Positions 32,234-43,517 of a stretch of DNA of 64,000 bases are shown here, in pieces. The notes below the pieces were generated by a model. The model was not told the origin of the DNA, did no database searches, and worked only from the letters and a program-made list of their open reading frames with translations. This DNA is from Orobanche coerulescens (Eukaryota > Streptophyta > Magnoliopsida > Lamiales > Orobanchaceae). Positions within the stretch are counted from its first letter, which is position 1, and every line of letters starts with the position of its first letter. Position numbers and translations under genes: made by a program. The stretch spans positions 83,991,644-84,055,643 of the forward strand of contig CM065809.1 in NCBI GenBank assembly GCA_033398695.1, read 5' to 3'.

Positions 32234-33539
32234 TGTTGTGAGGAAATCCCTCACACTATGCCGCAAGTGCACGGTGTCAACAAGTAATAAAGTGATAAGT
32301 AAGATATCGTTCCCTCGAGGACTGATTTCACTAAGTACCAAAATATAGTCAACTCGTAATTTTATTTGAAGAGCAATTATATAGAATTTACTTCTAAACT
32401 AACTGCAGAAAAATAAATAGAAAGTAATAATAGTAATAATAAAAATAATAATAATAATAAGGGCGTAGGGTTATGATTTTCACCTCAAACAATCAGGAGT
32501 GATTTTTATTTAATTCAATTCACCTTTATTCAATTGATTGTAAGCCAGGAATTCCTAAATTATTCTAAAGCCTCTCCCAAGGTCGATAGAAAATACTAAT
32601 AATTATTAACTCGATATATTCCTATTCGAATTAGATAATTAATAGCTAAAACAGTTCATGAATCCCCACAATAAATAGGCTTCACAATTCCCATGAGTAT
32701 ATCCCTATCTCACGATAATCATGATTTTAATCACAAGAACTATGCCTAAATTTCATCTCCCAAATCCATAAAGACATTCAAAACAATTCAACTGTTGGTC
32801 AGACAATTAAAAAGCATTAAGAACAATGAGAAGAATCCAACTCAATACGAATAACGAGTAAATTGAAATAAAAATAAATAAATCAAACCATCATGTAATC
32901 GGCTACAATCACAATCCTACTCGAACAGATCTAGAAAATAAGATGCGGAAAAATTAAGAAAAACCATAAGGGATCCGTGGTCTTGTCGTCGCCCACAAAT
33001 CTCCTCCAATAATTCCTTGATGCTCGATCCCGTCCCCCAACGATTCCTCGATGGTTGATGATGATCTTTTTTCTGACCTTCTATGCTTATTTATAGCTGT
33101 CGTTAGCCTCCAAAACGCGTTCGGGAATTAGGTTGAGAACAGGCTCCAAAAAACGGCCCAGAAACGCGGAAGACTCAGCAAAACCGCCCCGTGGGCCGCA
33201 GCTCACTTAATTTGTGCCGCGGCCCCTAACCTTCAGCGAGTTGTACCTGGGCGCAAATTTCATCCTGGGCCGCGGCTCAGCATCCTTGTGCCGCGGCTCA
33301 CGGTACAGTTCGCTCGGCGTCCTGCTGGTCACCTGCGTGTGCCGCGGCTCAGCATATGGGTGTCGCGGCCCCAGGCCAAAAATTGTCGTTTCGGCCCATT
33401 GTTCGCCGTTTGAGCTTCCGGACTCCAATTTTCTACAAAACATATAAAGATAGTGCATTAAAAGCTCATTTATGAAGATTTAGGCTCAAAAAATAGATAT
33501 AAAATAATGATAAATAAGCGCATAAAAATACGCCTAACA
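32234..33539 (-). repeat. LTR1 of the tandem array (1306 bp)
   Basis: Plus-strand ends TGTTGTGAGG and CGCCTAACA. It has a minus-strand TATA box (complement of TTATTTATAG, 33087-33096) and, upstream of it, six CCGCGG-type palindromes (33190-33372). An AAT microsatellite lies near 32430. Confidence 0.92.
33190..33372 (-). promoter_or_regulatory. CCGCGG palindrome array in LTR1
   Basis: Six motifs of the type GTGCCGCGGCTCA (variants GGGCCGCAGCTCA, TGTCGCGGCCCC) lie about 100 bp upstream of the TATA box. Equivalent arrays occur in LTR2 (about 36953-37134), LTR3 (about 40712-40893) and LTR4 (about 44482-44664), and in the OTA LTR at 24164-25460. Confidence 0.6.
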
Positions 33540-34123
33540 AATACCCCCAAACTTGAACCTTTGCTTGTCCTTAAGCAAAAATCAATTTTCAAATGAAAAA
33601 ATATCTTGAATGATCGTGCAAATCCATAGTGTTCAACTTAATCAATACTACCCTGAAAATCTCAAAGAATAATACGATTATCGTAATAGTCAGTCACATC
33701 AAGGACACCGATTCCACAAGGTAACCATTTTTAGTGCTAATCGATCGTTCATGAGGAAAATCAAGCTCAAAGATTAACAAGTGTGAATTTAACCGACCGC
33801 TAATACGAAGGGTTAGAGTAAACAAGCCAACTCGCCCAGTCCCACAGTCTAATGGCAAAATTCAAGAATTTCATCATCAAAATTTCTCCTCGGACAGCAT
33901 TCCCTTATTTATGATCAATAATATGATTCGAGTTAACCACTAGGTTTCGGATCTCGGGATGTTTCATCGGGATAACCCTAGGGTGGATTTCCATTCTCAT
34001 GTATTAGGGAACCGTTTGACGTAAAAGACACTCATGGGGCACATGGATGCATCTAGTTACTAAGTCCCCCTCTACAGCGGAGAAAAAAACTCGAATAGCA
34101 ATTCCCGCATGTCAAGATTGCTA

Positions 34124-34290
34124 TTTTACGCGAGAGTAAACAACGGGTCACGTGAATACCCCTGGTTACTAGGCTTCCTATCATTGGTAATGCGATAATT
34201 CTAAATCATTAGTCTATTCAGGGTTGTCGTTTTACGCGAGAGTAAACAACGGGTCACGTGAGTATCCCCGGTTACTAGACTTCCCATCAT
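34124..34290 (-). repeat. Two-copy repeat inside internal region 1, period 106 bp
   Basis: TTTTACGCGAGAGTAAACAA and the following GGGTCACGTGA-TA-CCC...GGTTACTAG segment occur at 34124 and 34230. The pair is found at matching places in internal regions 2 (about 37872 and 37986) and 3 (about 41644 and 41750), with small variations. Function unknown; the CACGTG E-box-like core is present in both copies. Confidence 0.75.
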
Positions 34291-35154
34291 AGAACATGTA
34301 TAATATCTCGACTTTTTGGGAAAAACTGTCCGACTCTAAACTCACTTTAAGTGCCCACACGACTCATGTTACTGGAGGACTAGCTACGCGAAAAGTGTAA
34401 CCAAACGTATAGACGGTGATTTGAAAATACTTATGTCTCCTTTCTTATCTGCTAAGATTTCTACAAAAACGAAAAAAATTCGGACCTAAATGAATATTCA
34501 ACGGAATCGCTAACTGCAACTCGACCAAAAGTCAATCGTTTCTTCAAAAAGAAATCAGTATCGTAACATCAGTTTTACACATGGAAGCACGAAAAATTCA
34601 CGTAAAATTCACGTTTTTGGCAAAAACCATCAACAGCATGCAAGAAAAATAAAGCAATGATGAAATCGCAATTTATAACCAAGAAAAATTAAGAAAATAT
34701 TGCATGCTTCAATTTATTCCACTACACATAAAATCATCAACAATAAAACTCATGTGAAAATAAAAGAGATAAGGAAAAGTGAATCTTATTCCAAATGTCT
34801 TCTTGAACGCCAGCACATGTCTGAGTGGAATCATCTGTCAATCCATACTTCAAATAATGCCCAACAACACGAGGGACCCCCAAACTTAGTCTCTAGTCAT
34901 GAAATAACTATAGACATTAGGTCAAGAAAGACTAGAATATGAAGGATAATAACTCATTGGGGTTATATAAAAATATTAGAGAAATAAGGGCTAACAAGAA
35001 TACACGAATCCAAACGAAATAACAAAACAAAGAAAAAAAATTATTAATGAAAAATCATATAAAACAACTAACTAGAAAGCAAGTAAAATTGATGGGTTGC
35101 CTCCCATCAAGCGCTCTATTTTACGTCTTGAGCACGACGTGGCAAATAAAACAA

Positions 35155-35637
35155 CTAACGTGGCTTCTTTCTAGGGAGATTGCCAAATAACCCCTTCTTA
35201 CAATCTATAAGCCTCTTATTCCACAAGGGAGGCTTTGGTTCATGCCTGGTTGCCAAAAATAATGAGTAAGAACAATTATGCGGACAACCAAAAAATGATG
35301 AACGAATATAATAATTATAAGGTATGAAAAAATAAGCAGAGTTCGGATGGGTAGATAATAAAGACATATCATGAACAACCTCATTAGAACTCAAAGAATC
35401 AGCCTCAACAAAATAAAAAGTAGTGGGGTCAATCTCTCCCAATATGGATTTATGAAAAATTATGCGCGGCACCGTTAATAAAATTTTAGGCACAAAAGTG
35501 TTCACCTTATTGTTCGAAGTTTGATGACAATTTAATGAAATTTCTTTGAAAACATCATCAATGGTAACTTCTTCTACAAGTTCATCACACTTTATGTAAT
35601 TATCAGGTGCTAGGGGATCGACCCTAAAACTCAGCAT
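35155..35637 (-). CDS. Small ORF of the non-autonomous element, unit 1 (160 aa)
   Basis: A 160-residue frame beginning MLSFRVDPLAPDNYIKC and ending in a basic tail, NLPRKKPR. I do not recognise the domain. It overlaps the upstream 66-residue ORF in the string ATGCTGA (start ATG and previous TGA). It is identical or nearly so in unit 2, while unit 3 carries a frameshift. It could be a relic of a gag or accessory protein, or a functional product of the element. Confidence 0.5.
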   Translation of the reverse strand: MLSFRVDPLAPDNYIKCDELVEEVTIDDVFKEISLNCHQTSNNKVNTFVPKILLTVPRIIFHKSILGEIDPTTFYFVEADSLSSNEVVHDMSLLSTHPNSAYFFIPYNYYIRSSFFGCPHNCSYSLFLATRHEPKPPLWNKRLIDCKKGLFGNLPRKKPR

Positions 35638-35831
35638 GTCTTTCTTTCAACCTCCCCCTCAACTTCACTACTAAATCGATGAGCTGGAAAATAACCATAG
35701 TGAATCTCAAGACCACGACTTGCACATTCTCGCTCAAGAGGGGTACTATCAGGATTTTTGAGAGTGTCTACACAGTGTTCAAGCATGGTCTTTTGTTTTG
35801 GGGGAGGGGGCTGACTTACCCTATTAGGCAA
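35631..35831 (-). CDS. Small upstream ORF of the non-autonomous element, unit 1 (66 aa)
   Basis: Begins MPNRVSQPPPPKQKTMLEHC and ends at the TGA overlapping the start of the 160-residue ORF. The primer site lies about 140 bp upstream, so this is the first ORF after the 5' LTR. The protein is Pro/Lys-rich at the N terminus and unrecognised. All three units keep it identical. Confidence 0.45.
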   Translation of the reverse strand: MPNRVSQPPPPKQKTMLEHCVDTLKNPDSTPLERECASRGLEIHYGYFPAHRFSSEVEGEVERKTC

Positions 35832-35967
35832 ATTATTAAGATTATCGAAATTTATGAAATGTCAAGGGTCACGATAATCAAAGGAAAACATAATGAAAAG
35901 AAACTAAAGAAAAAAACTTCAAATTAAAGTTAGAGTCGCTTGATAATGATATTAGCAAAAAAATCAG

Positions 35968-35985
35968 TCCCCGGCAACGACGCCA
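35968..35985 (-). other. Primer binding site, unit 1 (tRNA-Asp type, one mismatch)
   Basis: Plus strand TCCCCGGCAACGACGCCA differs from the tRNA-Asp end by one base (A for G). Units 2 and 3 have the perfect site. Confidence 0.88.
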
Positions 35986-35991
35986 AAAACT

Positions 35992-37301
35992 TGTTGTGAG
36001 GAAATCCCTCACACTATGCCGCAAGTGCACGGTGTCAACAAGTAATAAAGTGACAAGTAAGATATCGTTCCCTCGAGGACTGATTTCACTAAGTAGCCAA
36101 ATATAGTCAACTCGTAATTTTATTTGAAGAACAATTATATAGAATTTACTTCTAAACTAATTGCAGAAAAATAAATAGAAAATAATAATAGTAATAATAA
36201 TAAAAATAATAATAATAATAATAAGGGTGTAGGATTATGATTTTCACCTCAAACAATCAGGAGTGGTTTTATTTAATTCAATTCACCTTTATTCAATTGA
36301 TTGTAAGCCAGGAATTCCTAAATTATTCTAAAGCCTCTCCCAAGGTCGATAGAAAATACTAATAATTATTAACTCGATATATTCCTATTCGAATTAGATA
36401 ATTAATAGCTAAAACAGTTCATGAATCCCCACAATAAATAGGCTTCACAATTCCCATGAGTATATCCCTATCTCACGATAATCATGATTTTAATCACAAG
36501 AACTATGCCTAAATTTCATCTCCCGAATCCATAAAGACATTCAAAACAATTCAACTGTTGGCCAGACAATTAAAAAGCATTAAGAACAATGAGAAAAATC
36601 CAACTCAATACGAATAACGAGTAAATTGAAATAAAAATAAATAAATCAAACCGTCATGTAATCGGCTACAATTAGAATCCTACTCGAACAGATCTAGAAA
36701 ATAAGATGCGGAAAAATTAAAAAAAACTATAAGGGATCCGTGGTCTTGTTGTCGCCCACAAATCTCCTCCAATAATTCCTTGATGCTCGATCCCGTCCCC
36801 CAACGATTCCTCGATGGTTGATGATGATCTTTTTTCTGACCTTCTATGCTTATTTATAGCTGTCGTTAGCCTCCAAAACGCGTTCGGGAATTAGGTTGAG
36901 AACAGGCTCCAAAAAACGGCCAGAAACGCGGAAGACTCAGCAAAACCGCCCCGTGGGCCGCAGCTCACTTAATCTGTGCCGCGGCCCCTAACCTTCAGCG
37001 AGTTGTACCTAGGCGCAAATTTCATCCTGGGCCGCGGCTCAGCATCCTTGTGCCGCGGCTCACGGTACAGTTCGCTCGGCATCCTGCTGGTCACCTCCGT
37101 GTGCCGCGACTCAGCATATGGGTGCCGCGGCCCCAGGCCAAAAATTGTCGTTTCGGCCCATTGTTCGCCGTTTGAGCTTCCGGACTCCAATTTTCTACAA
37201 AACATATAAAGATAGTGCATTAAAAGCTCATTTATGAAGATTTAGGCTCAAAAAATAGATATAAAATAATGATAAATAAGCGCATAAAAATACGCCTAAC
37301 A
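35992..37301 (-). repeat. LTR2 of the tandem array (1310 bp)
   Basis: Same TGTTGTGAGG and GCCTAACA ends. In the palindrome region it shares GCCGCGACTCAGC and CACCTCCGTG with LTR3 rather than with the outer LTRs. Confidence 0.92.
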
Positions 37302-38912
37302 AATACCCCCAAACTTGAACCTTTGCTTGTCCTCAAGCAAAAATCAATTTTCAAATGAAAAAATATCGTGAATGATCGTGCAAATCCATAGTGCTCAACT
37401 TAATCAATACTACCCTGAAAATCTCAAAGAATAATACGATTATCGTAATAGTCAGTCACATCAAGGACACCGATTCCACAAAGTAACCATTTTTAGTGCT
37501 AATCGATCGTTCATGAGGAAAATCAAGCTCAAAGATTAACAAGTGTGAATTTAACCGACCGCTAATACGAAGGGTTAGAGTAAACAAGCCAACTCGCCCA
37601 GTCCCACAGTCTAATGGCAAAATTCAAGAATTTCATCATCAAAATTTCTCCTCGGACAGCATTCCCTTATTTATGATCAATAATATGATTCGAGTTAACC
37701 ACTAGGTTTCGGATCTCGGGATGTTTCATCGGGATAACCCTAGGGTGGATTTCCATTCTCATGTATTGGGGAACCGTTTGACGTAAAAGAAACTCATGGG
37801 GCACATGGATGCTTCAAGTTACTAAGTCCCCTCTACGGAGAAAAACTCGAATAGCAATTCCCGCATGTCAAGATTCTCGCTTTTATGCGAGAGTAAACAA
37901 CGGTCACGTGAATACCCCCGGTTACTAGGCTTCCTATCATTGGTAATGCGATAATTCTAAATCATTAGTCTATTCAGGGTTGTCGCTTTACGCGAGAGTA
38001 AACAACGGGTCACGTGAGTATCCTGCTTACTAGACTTCCCATCATAGAACATGTATAATATCTCGACTTTTGGGAAAAACTGTCCGACTCTAAACTCACT
38101 TTAAGTGCCCACACGACTCATGTTCTTTGGAGGACTAGCTACGCGAAAAGTGTAACCAAACGTATAGACGGTGATTTGAAAACACTTATGTCTCCTTTCT
38201 TATTTGCTAAGATTTCTACAAAACGAAAAATTTCGACCTAAATGAATATTCAACTAAATGATATCGCCGATCGCAACTCGACCAAAAGTCAATCGTTTCT
38301 TCAAAAAGAAATCAGTATCGTAACATCAGTTTTACACACGGAAGCACGAAAAATTCACGTAAAATTCACGTTTTTGGCAAAAACCATCAACAGCATGCAA
38401 GAAAAATAAAGCAATGATGAAATCGCAATTTATAACCAAGAAAAATTAAGAAAATATTGCATGCTTCAATTTATTCCACTACACATAAAATCATCAACAA
38501 TAAAACTCATGTGAAAATAAAAGAGATAAGGAAAAGTGAATCTTATTCCAAATGTCTTCTTGAACGTCAGCACATGTCTGAGTGGAATCATCTGTCAATC
38601 CATACTTCAAATAATGCCCAACAACACGAGGGACCCCCAAACTTAGTCTCTAGTCATGAAATAACTATAGACATTAGGTCAAGAAAGACTAGAATATGAA
38701 GGATAATAACTCATTGGGGTTATATAAAAATATTAGAGAAATAAGGGCTAACAAGAATACACGAATCCAAACGAAATAACAAAACAAAGAAAAAAAATTA
38801 TTAATGAAAAATCATATAAAAACAACTAACTAGAAAGCAAATAAAATTGATGGGTTGCCTCCCATCAAGCGCTCTATTTTACGTCTTGAGCACGACGTGG
38901 CAAATAAAACAA

Positions 38913-39395
38913 CTAACGTGGCTTCTTTCTAGGGAGATTGCCAAATAACCCCTTCTTACAATCTATAAGCCTCTTATTCCACAAGGGAGGCTTTGGTTCA
39001 TGCCTGGTTGCCAAAAATAATGAGTAAGAACAATTATGCGGACAACCAAAAAATGATGAACGAATATAATAATTATAAGGTATGAAAAAATAAGCAGAAT
39101 TCGGATGGGTAGATAATAAAGACATATCATGAACAACCTCATTAGAACTCAAAGAATCGGCCTCAACAAAATAAAAAGTAGTGGGGTCAATCTCTCCCAA
39201 TATGGATTTATGAAAAATTATGCGCGGCACCGTTAATAAAATTTTAGGCACAAAAGTGTTCACCTTATTGTTCGAAGTTTGATGACAATTTAATGAAATT
39301 TCTTTGAAAACATCATCAATGGTAACTTCTTCTACAAGTTCATCACACTTTATGTAATTATCAGGTGCTAGGGGATCGACCCTAAAACTCAGCAT
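38913..39395 (-). CDS. Small ORF of the non-autonomous element, unit 2 (160 aa)
   Basis: Same protein as at 35155-35637, with the ATGCTGA overlap to the preceding 66-residue ORF kept. Function unknown. Identity to unit 1 reflects recent array expansion and so is not independent evidence of selection. Confidence 0.5.
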   Translation of the reverse strand: MLSFRVDPLAPDNYIKCDELVEEVTIDDVFKEISLNCHQTSNNKVNTFVPKILLTVPRIIFHKSILGEIDPTTFYFVEADSLSSNEVVHDMSLLSTHPNSAYFFIPYNYYIRSSFFGCPHNCSYSLFLATRHEPKPPLWNKRLIDCKKGLFGNLPRKKPR

Positions 39396-39589
39396 GTCTT
39401 TCTTTCAACCTCCCCCTCAACTTCACTACTAAATCGATGAGCTGGAAAATAACCATAGTGAATCTCAAGACCACGACTTGCACATTCTCGCTCAAGAGGG
39501 GTACTATCAGGATTTTTGAGAGTGTCTACACAGTGTTCAAGCATGGTCTTTTGTTTTGGGGGAGGGGGCTGACTTACCCTATTAGGCAA
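39389..39589 (-). CDS. Small upstream ORF, unit 2 (66 aa)
   Basis: Identical in translation to the unit 1 ORF at 35631-35831. It is the first ORF downstream of the primer site in this unit. Confidence 0.45.
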   Translation of the reverse strand: MPNRVSQPPPPKQKTMLEHCVDTLKNPDSTPLERECASRGLEIHYGYFPAHRFSSEVEGEVERKTC

Positions 39590-39725
39590 ATTATTAAGAT
39601 TATCGAAATTTATGAAATGTCAAGGGTCACGATAATCAAAGGAAAACATAATGAAAAGAAACTAAAGAAAAAAACTTCAAATTAAAGTTAGAGTCGCTTA
39701 GTAATGATATTAGCAAAAAAATCAG

Positions 39726-39743
39726 TCCCCGGCAACGGCGCCA
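39726..39743 (-). other. Primer binding site, unit 2 (tRNA-Asp)
   Basis: Plus strand TCCCCGGCAACGGCGCCA, a perfect match to the tRNA-Asp 3' end, 6 bp from the LTR3 edge. Confidence 0.92.
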
Positions 39744-39749
39744 AAAACT

Positions 39750-41059
39750 TGTTGTGAGGAAATTCCTCACACTATGCCGCAAGTGCACGGTGTCAACAAG
39801 TAATAAAGTGACAAGTAAGATATCGTTCCCTCGAGGACTGATTTCACTAAGTAGCCAAATATAGTCAACTCGTAATTTTATTTGAACAACAATTATATAG
39901 AATTTACTTCTAAACTAATTGCATAAAAATAAATAGAAAATAATAATAGTAATAAAAATAATAATAATAATAATAATAATAAGGGCGTAGGATTATGATT
40001 TTCACCTCAAACAATCAGGAGTGATTTTATTTAATTCAATTCACCTTTATTCAATTGATTGTAAGCCAGGAATTCCCAAATTATTCTAAAGCTTCTCCCA
40101 AGGTCGATAGAAAATACTAATAATTATTAACTCGATATATTCCTATTCGAATTAGATAATTAATAGCTAAAATAGTTCATGAATCCCCACAATAAATAGG
40201 CTTCACAATTCCCATGAGTATATCCCTATCTCACGATAATCATGATTTTAATCACAAGAACTATGCCTAAATTTCATCTCCCGAATCCATAAAGACATTC
40301 AAAACAATTCAACTGTTGGCCAGACAATTAAAAAGCGTTAAGAACAATGAGAAAAATCCAACTCAATACGAATAACGAGTAAATTGAAATAAAAATAAAT
40401 AAATCAAACCGTCATGTAATCGGCTACAATCACAATCCTACTCGAACAGATCTAGAAAATAAGATGCGGAAAAATTAAGAAAAACTATAAGGGATCCGTG
40501 GTCTTGTCGTCGCCCACAAATCTCCTCCAATAATTCCTTGATGCTCGATCCCGTCCCCCAACGATTCCTCGATGGTTGATGATGATCTTTTTTCTGACCT
40601 TCTATGCTTATTTATAGCTGTCGTTAGCCTCCAAAACGCGTTCGGGAATTAGGTTGAGAACAGGCTCCAAAAAACGGCCAGAAACGCGGAAGACTCAGCA
40701 AAACCGCCCCGTGGGCCGCAGCTCACTTAATCTGTGCCGCGGCCCCTAACCTTCAGCGAGTTGTACCTAGGCGCAAATTTCATCCTGGGCCGCGGCTCAG
40801 CATCCTTGTGCCGCGGCTCACGGTACAGTTCGCTCGGCATCCTGCTGGTCACCTCCGTGTGCCGCGACTCAGCATATGGGTGCCGCGGCCCCAGGCCAAA
40901 AATTGTCGTTTCGGCCCATTGTTCGCCGTTTGAGCTTCCGGACTCCAATTTTCTACAAAACATATAAAGATAGTGCATTAAAAGCTCATTTATGAAGATT
41001 TAGGCTCAAAAAATAGATATAAAATAATGATAAATAAGCGCATAAAAATACGCCTAACA
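39750..41059 (-). repeat. LTR3 of the tandem array (1310 bp)
   Basis: Ends as in LTR1. It carries GAGGAAATTCCTCAC near the left end and GCGTTAAG near 40335, both shared with LTR4 but not with LTR1 or LTR2. Confidence 0.92.
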
Positions 41060-42681
41060 AATACCCCCAAACTTGAACCTTTGCTTGTCCTCAAGCAAAA
41101 ATCAATTTTCAAATGAAAAAATATCGTGAATGATCGTGCAAATCCATAGTGCTCAACTTAATCAATACTACCTGAAAATCTCAAAGAATAATACGATTAT
41201 CGTAATAGTCAGTCACATCAAGGACACCGATTCCACAAAGTAACCATTTTTAGTGCTAATCGATCGTTCATGAGGAAAATCAAGCTCAAAGATTAACAAG
41301 TGTGAATTTAACCGACCGCTAATACGAAGGGTTAGAGTAAACAAGCCAACTCGCCCAGTCCCACAGTCTAATGGCAAAATTCAAGAATTTCATCATCAAA
41401 ATTTCTCCTCGGACAGCATTCCCTTATTTATGATCAATAATATGATTCGAGTTAACCACTAGGTTTCGGATCTCGGGATGTTTCATCGGGATAACCCTAG
41501 GGTGGATTTCCATTCTCATGTATTGGGGAACCGTTTGACGTAAAAGAAACTCATGGGGCACATGGATGCTTCAAGTTACTAAGTCCCCCTCTACAGCGGA
41601 GAAAAAAACTCGAATAGCAATTCCCGCATGTCAAGATTGCTGTTTTATGCGAGAGTAAACAACGGGTCACGTGAATACCCCTGGTTACTAGGCTTCCTAT
41701 CATTGGTAATGCGATAATTCTAAATCATTAGTCTATTCAGGGTTGTCGTTTTACGCGAGAGTAAACAACGGGTCACGTGAGTATCCCCGGTTACTAGACT
41801 TCCCATCATAGAACATGTATAATATCTCGACTTTTTGGGAAAAACTGTCCGACTCTAAACTCACTTTAAGTGCCCACACGACTCATGTTACTGGAGGACT
41901 AGCTACGCGAAAAGTGTAACCAAACGTATAGACGGTGATTTGAAAACACTTATGTCTCCTTTCTTATTTGCTAAGATTTCTACAAAAACGAAAAAATTTC
42001 GGACCTAAATGAATATTCAACGGAAACAGATATCGCTGACTGCAACTCGACCAAAAGTCAATCGTTTCTTCAAAAAGAAATCAGTATCGTAACATCAGTT
42101 TTACACACGGAAGCACGAAAAATTCACGTAAAATTCACGTTTTTGGCAAAAACCATCAACAGCATGCAAGAAAAATAAAGCAATGATGAAATCGCAATTT
42201 ATAACCAAGAAAAATTAAGAAAATATTGCATGCTTCAATTTATTCCACTACACATAAAATCATCAACAATAAAACTCATGTGAAAATAAAAGAGATAAGG
42301 AAAAGTGAATCTTATTCCAAATGTCTTCTTGAACGTCAGCACATGTCTGAGTGGAATCATCTGTCAATCCATACTTCAAATAATGCCCAACAACACGAGG
42401 GACCCCCAAACTTAGTCTCTAGTCATGAAATAACTATAGACATTAGGTCAAGAAAGACTAGAATATGAAGGATAATAACTCATTGGGGTTATATAAAAAT
42501 ATTAGAGAAATAAGGGCTAACAAGAATACACGAATCCAAACGAAATAACAAAACAAAGAAAAAAAATTATTAATGAAAAATCATATAAAAACAACTAACT
42601 AGAAAGCAAGTAAAATTGATGGGTTGCCTCCCATCAAGCGCTCTATTTTACGTCTTGAGCACGACGTGGCAAATAAAACAA

Positions 42682-43163
42682 CTAACGTGGCTTCTTTCTA
42701 GGGAGATTGCCAAATAACCCCTTCTTACAATCTATAAGCCTCTTATTCCACAAGGGAGGCTTTGGTTCATGCCTGGTTGCCAAAAATAATGAGTAAGAAC
42801 AATTATGCGGACAACCAAAAAATGATGAACGAATATAATAATTATAAGGTATGAAAAAATAAGCAGAATTCGGATGGGTAGATAATAAAGACATATCATG
42901 AACAACCTCATTAGAACTCAAAGAATCGGCCTCAACAAAATAAAAAGTAGTGGGGTCAATCTCTCCCAATATGGATTTATGAAAATTATGCGCGGCACCG
43001 TTAATAAAATTTTAGGCACAAAAGTGTTCACCTTATTGTTCGAAGTTTGATGACAATTTAATGAAATTTCTTTGAAAACATCATCAATGGTAACTTCTTC
43101 TACAAGTTCATCACACTTTATGTAATTATCAGGTGCTAGGGGATCGACCCTAAAACTCAGCAT
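42682..43163 (-). pseudogene. Small ORF of the non-autonomous element, unit 3, frameshifted
   Basis: Same coding region as the 160-residue ORFs of units 1 and 2, but one A is missing from an A run near 42985. The N-terminal part (from 43163) leaves frame and the C-terminal part (42682-42969) is open in another frame. Confidence 0.6.
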
Positions 43164-43357
43164 GTCTTTCTTTCAACCTCCCCCTCAACTTCACTACTAA
43201 ATCGATGAGCTGGAAAATAACCATAGTGAATCTCAAGACCACGACTTGCACATTCTCGCTCAAGAGGGGTACTATCAGGATTTTTGAGAGTGTCTACACA
43301 GTGTTCAAGCATGGTCTTTTGTTTTGGGGGAGGGGGCTGACTTACCCTATTAGGCAA
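43157..43357 (-). CDS. Small upstream ORF, unit 3 (66 aa)
   Basis: Identical in translation to the ORFs at 35631-35831 and 39389-39589, with the same overlap to the next ORF. Confidence 0.45.
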   Translation of the reverse strand: MPNRVSQPPPPKQKTMLEHCVDTLKNPDSTPLERECASRGLEIHYGYFPAHRFSSEVEGEVERKTC

Positions 43358-43493
43358 ATTATTAAGATTATCGAAATTTATGAAATGTCAAGGGTCACGA
43401 TAATCAAAGGAAAACATAATGAAAAGAAACTAAAGAAAAAAACTTCAAATTAAAGTTAGAGTCGCTTAGTAATGATATTAGCAAAAAAATCAG

Positions 43494-43511
43494 TCCCCGG
43501 CAACGGCGCCA
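43494..43511 (-). other. Primer binding site, unit 3 (tRNA-Asp)
   Basis: Perfect TCCCCGGCAACGGCGCCA on the plus strand, 6 bp from the LTR4 edge. Confidence 0.92.
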
Positions 43512-43517
43512 AAAACT

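Noticed and set aside
33214..33447. Overlapping plus and minus ORFs of about 80 residues in each OTA LTR (also at 25114-25368)
   Set aside because: They are produced by the GC-rich palindrome array, which is open in several frames; Arg/Gly/Cys-rich translations with no domain.
34700..34942. Plus-strand 80-residue ORF repeated identically at 38457 and 42226
   Set aside because: It lies antisense to the element and is identical only because the array units are near-identical; no protein features or start context support it.
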